The notes beneath the pieces are model-generated. The model saw nothing but the letters and a program-made list of their open reading frames with translations. It did no database searches and was not told the DNA's origin. 64,000 bases of DNA from Methylovirgula ligni. GTDB taxonomy: Bacteria > Pseudomonadota > Alphaproteobacteria > Rhizobiales > Beijerinckiaceae. How positions within the stretch are numbered: the first letter of the stretch is position 1; every line of letters begins with the position of its first letter. Position numbers and translations under genes: made by a program. The stretch spans positions 1,240,001 to 1,304,000 of the forward strand of contig NZ_CP025086.1 of the NCBI RefSeq assembly GCF_004135935.1, in the 5' to 3' direction. Shown in pieces: positions 16,756-24,213 of this stretch.

Positions 16756-18567
16756 TTACAGATCGTCTTCAGGAGGCGCCGAATCTATATAGGCGATGTC
16801 TTCGGCCGCCGTCGCGTTTTCCGCCGGCTCTGCCTCGCGCACCGCGACGATCTCGGCGCCAGGAAAAACGTCCATCACCGCGCGCACCAGCGGGTCGGCG
16901 CGCACCCCGTGCAGGCTCGCCGCTGCGGCGGCCTCGGCCTGCTCTTTCAAACTCGGCGTGCCAGCCTCGCTAGAAATCGCGACCATCCAGCGCCGGCCGG
17001 TCCATTCCTGCAATCGCCGCATCAGCGTTTGCGCGAGCTGCGGCGAGGCACCGGGAGCAAGCGCGAATTCGATCGCGCCTTCCTCGAAGCGCACGAGGCG
17101 GACGTCGCGCTCCAGCGCCATCTTCAATTGAATGTCGCGGGCGGCCGCGGCTTGCGCCACGACATCCTCGAAGCGCGCGAGCCGCAGCCCTGGTTCAGTG
17201 CGCTCCGGCTGCGGTGCCGGCGCGGCGCGGACAGCCTGACCGGTTCCGCGCGACACCAACGAAGCCGAGCTGCCAGCAGGCGCGGAGTCGCGTGCGGGAC
17301 TTGGAGAGGAAGCCGCGGTCGTCGCTTGCGGCAGGTTGCCGAGCCGGCGAAGGGCCTCGTCCGGCGTTGGCAGATCGGCGGCGTAAGCGAGCCGCACGAG
17401 AATCATATCGGCGGCGGCAAGCGGGCGCGGCGAATCCTTGATCTCGTTCAAACCCTTCAGCAGCAATTGCCAGGCGCGCGTCAGCACCGGCAAAGAAAGG
17501 CTTTGCGCGAATTCGGCGCCGCGCACGCGCTCCACCTCGCTCAGTGCCGGGTCCTTCGCCGTCTCCGGCACCAGCTTCAGCCGGGTCACGATATGGGTGA
17601 ATTCGGCAAGCTCACCGAGCAGGCGCTGGGGATCGGCGCCGGACTCATAGAGCGCCTTCATCGCGGCGAGGGCGGCGGCGATATCGCCGCGCATCACATC
17701 AGCGAAAAGCTCGATCAGGCGCCCGCGGTCGGCAAGGCCGAGCATCTGCCGCAGGTCTTCGGCTTTGACTTCGACGCGCAGGCTGCCCTTGGCATGGGCG
17801 ATCGCCTGGTCGAGCAGCGACAGCGCATCGCGCACGGAGCCTTCCGCCGCCCGCGCGATCGAGGCGAGTGCCTCGGGTTCGGCGGCGATCTCCTCTTTGA
17901 CGCAAATGCCCGAAAGGTGAGCGACGAGCCGGTCCGCCTCGATACGGCGCAGATCGAAACGCTGGCAGCGCGAGCGCACCGTCACCGGGACTTTCTCGAT
18001 CTCGGTCGTGGCGAAGATGAATTTCACATGGTCCGGCGGCTCTTCCAGCGTCTTCAACAGGCCGTTGAAGGCCTGTTTCGAGAGCATGTGAACTTCGTCG
18101 ATGATATAGACCTTGGTGCGCGCAAGGACCGGACGATAGCGCGCATTATCGATGATCTCGCGGACGTCATCGATGCCGGTATGCGAGGCCGCGTCCATCT
18201 CGATCACGTCGACATGACGGGAATCGATGATCGCCTGGCAATGCACGCCAAGCTCCGGCATGTGGATCGTCGGCGCGTTGATTGCCGGCTTGCCGTCGCG
18301 CGCCGGCAGCTCGTAATTGAAGGCGCGAGCGAGGATGCGGGCTGTCGTCGTCTTGCCGACCCCGCGCACGCCGGTCAGGATATAGGCTTGGTGGATACGG
18401 CCGAGATCGAAGGCATTCGACAAGGTCGTGACCATCGCCTCCTGGCCGATGAGATCGTCGAAATTCGCCGGCCGGTACTTGCGCGCGAGCACCCGATAGG
18501 GCGTCGGCGCGATGGCCTCGTGACCTTTGGGCAGAAGAGAGGGTTCGGCGCTGTGATCCTCGGCCAT
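16756..18567 (-). CDS. dnaX: DNA polymerase III subunit gamma/tau
   Basis: 603 residues from the ATG at 18567 (a longer frame to 18597 reads into a repeat). YRVLARKYRPANFDDLIGQ opens the AAA+ domain; Walker A is GVRGVGKTTTARI, Walker B VYIIDEVHML, sensor FIFATTEIEKVPVTVRSRC. The tau-like C-terminal part extends to residue 603 with a low-complexity linker near 415-450. It is the clamp-loader ATPase subunit. The zinc-finger cysteines known in enteric DnaX are reduced to one (GVHCQAIIDSRHVDVIEMD), which I believe is usual in Hyphomicrobiales. First gene of the dnaX-ybaB-recR operon. Confidence 0.96.
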   Translation of the reverse strand: MAEDHSAEPSLLPKGHEAIAPTPYRVLARKYRPANFDDLIGQEAMVTTLSNAFDLGRIHQAYILTGVRGVGKTTTARILARAFNYELPARDGKPAINAPTIHMPELGVHCQAIIDSRHVDVIEMDAASHTGIDDVREIIDNARYRPVLARTKVYIIDEVHMLSKQAFNGLLKTLEEPPDHVKFIFATTEIEKVPVTVRSRCQRFDLRRIEADRLVAHLSGICVKEEIAAEPEALASIARAAEGSVRDALSLLDQAIAHAKGSLRVEVKAEDLRQMLGLADRGRLIELFADVMRGDIAAALAAMKALYESGADPQRLLGELAEFTHIVTRLKLVPETAKDPALSEVERVRGAEFAQSLSLPVLTRAWQLLLKGLNEIKDSPRPLAAADMILVRLAYAADLPTPDEALRRLGNLPQATTAASSPSPARDSAPAGSSASLVSRGTGQAVRAAPAPQPERTEPGLRLARFEDVVAQAAAARDIQLKMALERDVRLVRFEEGAIEFALAPGASPQLAQTLMRRLQEWTGRRWMVAISSEAGTPSLKEQAEAAAAASLHGVRADPLVRAVMDVFPGAEIVAVREAEPAENATAAEDIAYIDSAPPEDDL

Positions 18568-18573
18568 TCGCCT

Positions 18574-18644
18574 GTCGTTGCGAGCCGAGCGAAGCAATCC
18601 AGCCGGTTCTCGGATTGCTTCGTCGCTGCGCGCCTCGCAATGAC
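18574..18644. repeat. Dispersed intergenic palindrome, family 2 copy (upstream of dnaX)
   Basis: Two arms facing each other: GTCGTTGCGAGCCGAGCGA.. with AGCAATCC on the left and GGATTGCTTCGTCGC..CTCGCAATGAC on the right. Related arms occur at 23589-23714 and 61056-61130. This looks like the REP-like element often seen between rhizobial genes. It lies in the untranslated region just before dnaX. Confidence 0.65.
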
Positions 18645-18686
18645 GCAGCGACGGACCTTTCCCGATCGAAGGTATAAGGTCGAGAG

Positions 18687-18784
18687 GTGGGAGGCTGGAC
18701 AGAAACCCGCCCGGTCTCGTCTGGGCTGCTTCCTTCCGGACCTGACCCGGTTGGCGAGTGGTGCGTCCACCGCCAACCTCCCGC
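18687..18784 (-). ncRNA. ffs: Signal recognition particle RNA (4.5S, small bacterial type)
   Basis: On the minus strand the sequence contains GGTCAGGTCCGGAAGGAAGC (complement of about 18728-18747), the conserved SRP RNA apical hairpin with its GGAA tetraloop, which binds Ffh. The ends pair: GGGAGGTTGG (18782-18773) with CCAGCCTCCC (18698-18689), giving a ~94-98-base hairpin RNA of normal bacterial size. It is transcribed toward dnaX, a position seen in other alphaproteobacteria. Exact ends are estimated from the helix. Confidence 0.93.
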
Positions 18785-18907
18785 GCTCTATGTGGACCAG
18801 CGCGGGAAAATCCGCAAGGCCGGGCGAGGCTTAAATCTTGCTCGCGAGCCTGAGAGGTTTATACGTCAAAACAGAAGCTTACCTTATATCCCGGGCGAGA
18901 CATTGCG

Positions 18908-19618
18908 ATGACCAAGGCGCTGGTGCTTTTTTCCGGCGGGCAGGATTCGACCACCTGCCTCGCCTTTGCGCTGGCGCGTTTCGATCACGTCGAGACGATC
19001 GGCTTCGATTATGGGCAGCGCCATCGCGTCGAACTCGATCAGCGGGCGAAAATCCGCGAGCGGATCGTCCTGCGCGACCCGCTCTGGGCGCGGCGGCTCG
19101 GCGAGGACCATCTGATCGACCTTACCGTGCTCGGCCAGATTTCGGCGACGGCGATGACCCGCGATGTTGCCATTGTCACGGAAGCGAACGGGCTGCCGAA
19201 CACGTTCGTTCCCGGCCGCAACCTGATCTTTCTCGCCTTCGCCGCGGCGGTCGCCTACCGGCGCGGGCTCAAGCACATCGTCGGCGGCATGTGCGAGACG
19301 GATTTCTCCGGCTATCCCGATTGCCGCGACGCGACGATCAAGGCCATGCAGACCGCCCTCAATCTCGGCATGGAAAAGGATTTCGTGCTCGATACGCCGC
19401 TCATGTGGCTCGACAAGGCGACGACCTGGAAGCTCGCCGAAGAGCTTGGCGGGCAGGCGCTGGTCGATCTCATCGTCGAGGACACGCACACCTGCTATCT
19501 CGGCGAGCGCGGCACGCGGCACGCATGGGGCTATGGCTGCGGCGCCTGCCCCGCCTGCCAATTGCGGGCGCAGGGCTGGGCGAAATATCGCGCCGAAGCT
19601 GCGGCGAGCGCCGGCTAG
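18908..19618 (+). CDS. queC: 7-cyano-7-deazaguanine synthase QueC
   Basis: 236 residues. PP-loop [17 protein letters not shown] at the N-terminus; [48 protein letters not shown]; and the C-terminal zinc cluster [16 protein letters not shown] preceded by a Cys in THTCYLGER. It converts 7-carboxy-7-deazaguanine to preQ0 for queuosine in tRNA. It stands alone here, divergent from the SRP RNA and convergent with the L,D-transpeptidase gene, the two stops being only a few bases apart. Confidence 0.95.
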   Translation: MTKALVLFSGGQDSTTCLAFALARFDHVETIGFDYGQRHRVELDQRAKIRERIVLRDPLWARRLGEDHLIDLTVLGQISATAMTRDVAIVTEANGLPNTFVPGRNLIFLAFAAAVAYRRGLKHIVGGMCETDFSGYPDCRDATIKAMQTALNLGMEKDFVLDTPLMWLDKATTWKLAEELGGQALVDLIVEDTHTCYLGERGTRHAWGYGCGACPACQLRAQGWAKYRAEAAASAG

Positions 19619-19621
19619 TCT

Positions 19622-21064
19622 TTATTGGGTTGGCGTGGGCGCGGCGGTGCTGGTCGCGCTCGTCGCATTTTGCGAGGCGGCCGGGGCTGGGCTCGCGGCC
19701 GCGGCTTGCGCCGCAGGCGCCGGTTGCACGGCAGGCTTTGCCCCGAAGAACGAGAAAAACGAGCCCTGACTCGGCGCCCGCTGCGGGGCCGGCGCGCTGG
19801 CCGTCTGGAGCGCGGCGAGAGGCGTTGCCGGTGCCGCGCTCTGCGGCGGCGTCTGCGGATTCGGAACTGCCGGGGGCGCCGCGCCGGTGCTCGCCGGCTG
19901 TGCGGCAGCGGTGGTCGAGGCAGTCGGCTGCGGATCGACAGCGGGTTCGCTCTCGCCCCGCGCCAGTGCCAACGCCCTGGCCTTTTTCTCGGCCGCATCG
20001 GCGGCGGCAAGGTCTTTCGCGCGGGCGACCTTCAACTGTGCTTCGGTCGGCGCCTTGCCGTGCCGCTTGATCGCGACATCGACCGGCCCCTGAACCAAAG
20101 CGTCGGGACGGCTGACATCCTCGATCGGCTGCCCTCTGAAGGTCGGGTTCTGACCGCCATCCGCATAGACCGTGTGCACCGCCGGCAGACCGCTGGCGGC
20201 AAGCTCGGCGATCCGGGCGTCGTCGCGTGCTTCCTTGGCGAGAACTTCTTCCGCTACCATCTGGTCGCGCTTCAGCGCCGGGCAAGGCGCGCTGGGATCG
20301 AGCCTCTCGCCGTTCGCGGGCGTCGCGTTGAACACGTAATGCAGGTTGCAGACGCCGACGCGAACTTCCTCTTTCGTCACTTCGAAATTGTCGGTGCCTG
20401 TCTTCAACTCACGCCAGAAGGCGATATTGGGGTCGAGCCTGTATTTGGCGAAATTCTCCGCGGTCATGTGGAACGGCATGGATTGCATCTGAATCTCCGG
20501 CTGGCCGCCGGCGAAAGCCTCGCGCGCAATCGCGTAGATTTCGGCAATCTCCATGTTGGTCATCGAGAAACAGCCGGCCGAGGAGCAGATGCCATGCACC
20601 ATGATCGAATCGCCGCTGTAGCCGTGCGCGCGATCGTAGACATTGGGATAGCCGACGTTGAACGAAAGATAATAGCTGGAGCGCGGATTCATCTGCGAGG
20701 GATAGATCGGATAGAATCCTTCCGGCACCTGCCGGTCGCCCTTGCGTTTCTTCGGGCCGAGCTGGCCCGACCAGCGGCACATCGGATAGGTCCGCAGAAG
20801 CACGTAGCGCCCGTCGTCGCGCTGCTTCCAGATTTCGAATTCCGCTTCCTTCTTGTAGGTACGGAAGAGGACGGGTGCCTGCGGGTTCGTGCCCTTGGCC
20901 TGCATCAAGGCCAGCGTTTGCGGCGAAAGCGGCTGATAGGCGCGATCGACGAAATCGCTGGAATCGTCTTCGCCGACGCAGCCAGCGAGCATGGCGGTCA
21001 AGGCGATGACGGCGAACCGCGCCGTAAAGCGGCGAAAGAAAGCGGAATGGAACGGCATCGGCAT
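19622..21064 (-). CDS. L,D-transpeptidase (YkuD) lipoprotein with a long low-complexity tail
   Basis: About 480 residues from the ATG at 21064 (ATG at 21058 also possible). The lipobox LAGC at C29 predicts an outer-membrane or periplasmic lipoprotein. The YkuD domain occupies roughly 65-230 with H157 and C165 in GDSIMVHGICSSAGCFSMTN, the catalytic pair. After ~residue 330 the sequence is Ala/Pro-rich to the C-terminus, ending in a disordered tail. It would make 3-3 or other L,D-crosslinks, or attach proteins to peptidoglycan. The family is expanded in this order, and a second L,D-transpeptidase is at 53787. Confidence 0.86.
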   Translation of the reverse strand: MPMPFHSAFFRRFTARFAVIALTAMLAGCVGEDDSSDFVDRAYQPLSPQTLALMQAKGTNPQAPVLFRTYKKEAEFEIWKQRDDGRYVLLRTYPMCRWSGQLGPKKRKGDRQVPEGFYPIYPSQMNPRSSYYLSFNVGYPNVYDRAHGYSGDSIMVHGICSSAGCFSMTNMEIAEIYAIAREAFAGGQPEIQMQSMPFHMTAENFAKYRLDPNIAFWRELKTGTDNFEVTKEEVRVGVCNLHYVFNATPANGERLDPSAPCPALKRDQMVAEEVLAKEARDDARIAELAASGLPAVHTVYADGGQNPTFRGQPIEDVSRPDALVQGPVDVAIKRHGKAPTEAQLKVARAKDLAAADAAEKKARALALARGESEPAVDPQPTASTTAAAQPASTGAAPPAVPNPQTPPQSAAPATPLAALQTASAPAPQRAPSQGSFFSFFGAKPAVQPAPAAQAAAASPAPAASQNATSATSTAAPTPTQ

Positions 21065-21143
21065 TTGCTCTAAGGCCCCCAGTGGCCACGCCGCCATCTA
21101 AGAGCGTTATCCTTATCCGCCGGTTACTTCAACCGCCCGGCGA

Positions 21144-21458
21144 TCACTCGGGGCCATAGCCTTGGCGGTGATTGGGCCGCCAATAAGGCGGCGCATAGGG
21201 CCAGAAATGGTCGGCGTAGACGCCGCGGGTGACGCAGACCCGCTGAATCCCCATCCGGGTCACCTGATTATAGAGGTTCATCTGCGGGTCGGCGACGATA
21301 TCGCAGGTGGGCGGGGGGGAAAGCGCGACCGCTGGCGGAGGCGTCGGGGGATAATAGGGCTGGTCGAGATCGGCGCCCCATGCGGCCCCGGCGGCGCAAA
21401 GGCAAGCCAGGGCGAGGCCGGGGAGCAGGCCCATCTTCGTCTTTGCAATGCCCGGCAT
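21144..21458 (-). CDS. Small secreted Pro/Tyr-rich protein of unknown function
   Basis: 104 residues with a signal peptide (MGLLPGLALACLCAAGAAWGA, starting at residue 9), then a proline-rich stretch (YYPPTPPPAVALSPPP), two cysteines at about 52 and 74 in the mature part, and a Tyr/Trp-rich C-terminus (WPYAPPYWRPNHRQGYG). I do not recognise the family. Signal peptide, composition and an otherwise open space between two genes support a real gene; codon choice resembles its neighbours. It may be cotranscribed with the TrcR gene upstream, but a strong hairpin lies between them. Confidence 0.6.
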   Translation of the reverse strand: MPGIAKTKMGLLPGLALACLCAAGAAWGADLDQPYYPPTPPPAVALSPPPTCDIVADPQMNLYNQVTRMGIQRVCVTRGVYADHFWPYAPPYWRPNHRQGYGPE

Positions 21459-21466
21459 CCATCCAG

Positions 21467-21501
21467 CTCCGGCGCGGCCGATCGGCCGCGATTCGCCGGA
21501 G
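21467..21501. repeat. Strong GC hairpin between the TrcR gene and the small secreted protein gene
   Basis: The outer arms CTCCGGCG (21467-21474) and CGCCGGAG (21494-21501) pair, and inside is the perfect palindrome GCGGCCGATCGGCCGC (21474-21489). No T-tract follows on either strand, so it is not a textbook terminator. It could be a processing or stability element for the upstream mRNA. Confidence 0.55.
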
Positions 21502-21550
21502 AATGACGCGCTAAGCTTGCCTCTCGCTTGAGCGGGTCACGCCCTGACGA

Positions 21551-22249
21551 TCAAACCTTGGGCTTGGAGAAGACGGACGCGAGGCTGACTTCCTCCTCAC
21601 GCTCGGCCGGCGCCGAGGGGTGTGAGCTGAAGACATCTCCGTCGTGGAAGCCCTCAGGGCGCGGCGCGGTCGTGATCTCCGCCGGAACCAGGGTCTGTTT
21701 GCGGTCTTCCTCGACCGGCGGGCGCTCCTTGGCGGCGCGATTGACCTCGAAATCGAGATCCATCTGCGAGCAGAGGCCCAGCGTGACCGGGTCCATCGGC
21801 GTCAGCGCGGCGGAATTCCAGTGCGTGCGGTTGCGGATCGCCAGCAATGTCGTCTTGGTCGTGCCGACGAGGCGCATGATCTGCGCATCCTTCAACTCCG
21901 GATGGTTGCGCAGCAGCCAGAGAATCGCGTTCGGTCGGTCCTGGCGGCGGGAGAGAGGCGTATAGCGTGGCCCGCGGGCGCGCTTGATCTCCGGCAGCCG
22001 CACCTTGGATTGGGCGAGCTGCAGGCGATGCGCCGGGTCCTTCTCGCCAGCGGCGATCTCCTCGCGGGTCAATTGGCCGGAGGTGATCGGGTCGTGGCCT
22101 TTGATGCCGGCCGCGACTTCACCGTCGGCGATGCCCTTCACTTCCAGCGGATGCAATTTACAGAAATCGGCGATCTGGTCGAAGCTGAGCGAAGTATTTT
22201 CGACGAGCCATACGGCGGTCGCCTTGGGCATCAGCGGGGCGTCGGTCAT
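21551..22249 (-). CDS. trcR: Cell-cycle transcriptional regulator TrcR-type protein (DUF1013)
   Basis: 232 residues. MPKATAVWLVENTSLSFDQIADFCKLHPLEVKGIADGE is the conserved HTH-like N-terminus of DUF1013, followed by GIKGHDPITSGQLTREEI and RPNAILWLLRNHPELKDAQIMRLVGTTKTT, a second HTH-like unit. In Caulobacter the family member TrcR acts in cell-cycle gene control. An AGGAG SD sits at correct distance from the ATG at 22249 (an ATG at 22252 is also possible). The C-terminal ~50 residues are low-complexity. Its neighbourhood includes an RcdA-type gene, another CtrA-pathway factor. Confidence 0.85.
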   Translation of the reverse strand: MTDAPLMPKATAVWLVENTSLSFDQIADFCKLHPLEVKGIADGEVAAGIKGHDPITSGQLTREEIAAGEKDPAHRLQLAQSKVRLPEIKRARGPRYTPLSRRQDRPNAILWLLRNHPELKDAQIMRLVGTTKTTLLAIRNRTHWNSAALTPMDPVTLGLCSQMDLDFEVNRAAKERPPVEEDRKQTLVPAEITTAPRPEGFHDGDVFSSHPSAPAEREEEVSLASVFSKPKV

Positions 22250-22531
22250 CATCAACTCCTTTGGGCCTCGGCGGCGCCGGAGCGCGAACAGCGGCGCGGC
22301 AGCCAAAACCGGAAACAGGGGCGTCCGCGTCTGCACGCGGCCGGACAAACTCAAGCGCAGCCTGAATGCCGCATCTTAATGTCCGTTTTGGGGGAATCGG
22401 CTCTTTTCTAAGCGACCCGGCGGCGCAAAGCAATGCGCGCCATAGCGGCTTTGAGGCTGATATAGTCGTTCTTGCACCAATTGCGCCCGGCTTTCGCGAC
22501 CGGGTGAGCCGCCGAGGGAGGATGGCCGGCC

Positions 22532-22738
22532 ATGAGCCGTGACGATGACGATCCGTTCGCACCGCCGAAGAAGGCGCCCGCTCATGTGGTGGGCCAGCTG
22601 CTCGATGATCTTTCGGTCGAGGAACTAGGCCTGCGTATTGCCGCGCTCAAGGCGGAGATCGCCCGGCTGGAGAGCGCGCGGACCGCGAAGGAGGCGAGCC
22701 TCGCCGGCGCTGCGGCCTTTTTCAAGCCGGCGGGCTGA
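22532..22738 (+). CDS. DUF1192 family small protein
   Basis: 68 residues, a short alphaproteobacterial family. DDDPFAPPKKAPAHVVGQLLDDLSVEELGLRIAALKAEIARLE is the family core: a Pro-rich start then a helical, coiled-coil-like segment. Function unknown. It usually precedes the DUF1465/RcdA gene, as here. Downstream are two TTAA-type boxes and a terminator-like hairpin. The ATG at 22532 follows a GGGAGG SD at 22515-22520. Confidence 0.85.
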   Translation: MSRDDDDPFAPPKKAPAHVVGQLLDDLSVEELGLRIAALKAEIARLESARTAKEASLAGAAAFFKPAG

Positions 22739-22773
22739 AAACCACCGGTTGTGGCTGCCGCGGGCGGCAATCG

Positions 22774-22788
22774 TTAAGCTTTTATTAG
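22774..22788 (+). promoter_or_regulatory. Candidate CtrA-like box upstream of the RcdA-type gene (distal)
   Basis: TTAAGCTTTTATTAG matches the CtrA consensus TTAA-N7-TTAA except for the last base. It lies in the intergenic region after the DUF1192 gene, before the terminator at 22881. CtrA binding is inferred from the pattern only. Confidence 0.35.
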
Positions 22789-22880
22789 AATTTCAGCTTC
22801 TAGCATTATCTGGCCGGTGCCGAACCGGCCAGCCGCAGGGCATTTGCCGCGGCTTCTCCCTCCCCAACACTTGACTTCGC

Positions 22881-22905
22881 GGAGCCGCTTCGGCGGCTCC
22901 TTTTT
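22881..22905 (+). terminator. Rho-independent terminator after the DUF1192 gene
   Basis: GGAGCCGCTTCGGCGGCTCC folds into a perfect stem (GGAGCCGC / GCGGCTCC with a TTCG loop) followed by TTTTTC. It is ~140 bases after the DUF1192 stop and would separate it from the DUF1465 gene. Confidence 0.8.
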
Positions 22906-22941
22906 CGCGGGCCCCGCAGGGGTTTTGGGCTTGTTCGCGCA

Positions 22942-22962
22942 TTAACCTTACTTAAAACTTAA
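22942..22962 (+). promoter_or_regulatory. Candidate CtrA-like boxes upstream of the RcdA-type gene (proximal)
   Basis: Three TTAA words at 22942, 22952 and 22959, the first extended to TTAACC as in the CtrA half-site. The spacing is 6 and 3 bases, not the ideal 7, so this is a weaker match. It is about 80-100 bases upstream of the DUF1465 start (23043). The RcdA gene of Caulobacter is CtrA-controlled, which makes the site plausible. Confidence 0.35.
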
Positions 22963-23042
22963 TGCCCGCCGGCCTATCAAAGCCCCTAGTATCCGCCGCG
23001 CGGTCAAGGCCGCGAGGGGAAGAGTGAGGGTCCGGGCGTCGC

Positions 23043-23576
23043 ATGGTTCAATTGTCGGGTTACGAGCAAGAAGCCGCGGTTTCCTTTGCCACCAAATTGG
23101 TGGCGTCGGAATCGTTCAAAACCCTGTTTCGCGATGGCATGGCGCTGGTCGAGGAAACCGCCAATTATCTCGATGGCGACGGCCGCGAAGAGGCGAAGAA
23201 TCTGCCGCGCCTCGCCGCGCTCGCCTATGCGACGGAAAGCATGCGGCTGACGACACGGCTGATGCAGACCGCGTCTTGGCTTTTGCTCCAACGAGCCGTC
23301 AACGAGGGCGAACTGACCCAAGGCGAGGCGGCCTCGGAAAAGCGCAAGGTGCGCCTCAGCGAGCAGCAGTCGACGACAAACGCGGATGTTCTCGCCAAGC
23401 TGCCGGCGAAGCTCAACGCGATCGTCGATCGCTCTCTGCGGTTGCAGAGCCGGATCCTGCATCTCGATCGTGTGATCTATCAGCCGGCTGAGGAGCGCGC
23501 GCCACCCGTTCAGCAAATGCGCCCGCTCGAACCGCAGCTCGAACTGTTGCGCGCGGCTTTCGCGACCGGCGAATAG
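23043..23576 (+). CDS. rcdA: DUF1465 family protein, RcdA-type regulator of CtrA degradation
   Basis: 177 residues, all-helical. FATKLVASESFKTLFRDGMALVEETANYLDGDGR, YATESMRLTTRLMQTASWLLLQRAVNEGEL and the YQPAEE segment are DUF1465 features; the Caulobacter member RcdA delivers CtrA to ClpXP at the pole. Family assignment is good; the function in this organism is inferred. It follows a terminator and candidate CtrA-like boxes, so it is probably transcribed separately from DUF1192. A family-2 palindrome lies after its stop. Confidence 0.82.
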   Translation: MVQLSGYEQEAAVSFATKLVASESFKTLFRDGMALVEETANYLDGDGREEAKNLPRLAALAYATESMRLTTRLMQTASWLLLQRAVNEGELTQGEAASEKRKVRLSEQQSTTNADVLAKLPAKLNAIVDRSLRLQSRILHLDRVIYQPAEERAPPVQQMRPLEPQLELLRAAFATGE

Positions 23577-23588
23577 CTCGCACGGTCT

Positions 23589-23714
23589 TTGCGCGCAAAG
23601 CGAAGCAATCCGGATTTGTCGCGGCGAACCGAGGTCCGGCTTCCAGCCGGGCCAATAGCGGACTCCGGAAGCAATACCGTGGATTGCTTCGGCGCTCCGC
23701 TCGTCACAATGACC
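23589..23714. repeat. Dispersed intergenic palindrome, family 2 copy (RcdA/rpmE intergenic)
   Basis: Contains GCGCAAAGCGAAGCAATCC on the left and GTGGATTGCTTCGGCGCTCC.. TCGTCACAATGACC on the right, with a more divergent 60-base middle (..GGCTTCCAGCCGGGCC..). The AGCAATCC / GGATTGCTTCG arms match the copies at 18574 and 61056. It separates two convergent genes. Confidence 0.6.
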
Positions 23715-23727
23715 GGATTCTGCCGTC

Positions 23728-23961
23728 TTACTTCTTGGCGCCGATGCCGAGGTTGCCGAAGCGCGAGTTGAAGCGCGTCAGCCGGCCGCCGCGATCGAGC
23801 AGATGCTGCGAGCCGCCGGTCCAGGCCGGATGCGTCTTCGGGTCGATGTCGAGGTTCAGCGTTGAGCCTTCCTCGCCATAGGTGGAGCGGGTGTAAAACT
23901 CGCTGCCGTCCGTCAGGACGACCTTGATGTAGTGATAGTTCGGATGACCTTCCGATTTCAT
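23728..23961 (-). CDS. rpmE: 50S ribosomal protein L31
   Basis: 77 residues from the ATG at 23961; the longer frame carries unrelated N-terminal residues. [22 protein letters not shown] and [32 protein letters not shown] are the alphaproteobacterial L31 pattern. The CxxC zinc residues of the zinc-bearing L31 type are absent, the usual C-minus state for this group. Component of the 50S subunit. Confidence 0.95.
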   Translation of the reverse strand: MKSEGHPNYHYIKVVLTDGSEFYTRSTYGEEGSTLNLDIDPKTHPAWTGGSQHLLDRGGRLTRFNSRFGNLGIGAKK

Positions 23962-24084
23962 CGTCAAATCCAGATAAGGTTGAAGCGGCGGCGCGAGCCT
24001 GCCGCAAATAATAAGGGGCGCCCGGATCGCGGCGTGTCTGGCTGAATCGGCCAAACACATGAAACGCTATCGGTTTTTATGAGT

Positions 24085-24137
24085 TAGAGCGGGATTTACG
24101 CGAAAAACCGGTATCCGCTTTTTCGCATTCCGCTCTA
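24085..24137. repeat. Dispersed intergenic palindrome, family 1 copy (upstream of rpmE)
   Basis: TAGAGCGGGATTTACGCG.. pairs with ..CGCATTCCGCTCTA at the other end; the middle has GCGAAAAACCGGTATCCGCTT. Ends and middle resemble the copies at 29764 and 53149. Confidence 0.6.
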
Positions 24138-24213
24138 GCGCGAGGCGCCCCTATAACCTTTTCAGGCGCCCCCGACAAGCGGCATGCGCTTATCGGTATA
24201 TAGCCCGGCGGGT

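Noticed and set aside
18100-18300. Loss of the DnaX zinc-finger cysteines
   Set aside because: I believe this reduced pattern is common in Hyphomicrobiales, so not noteworthy.
16909-18834. A long plus-strand frame opposite dnaX and the SRP RNA
   Set aside because: Runs through the SRP RNA and dnaX in antisense, with no family similarity.
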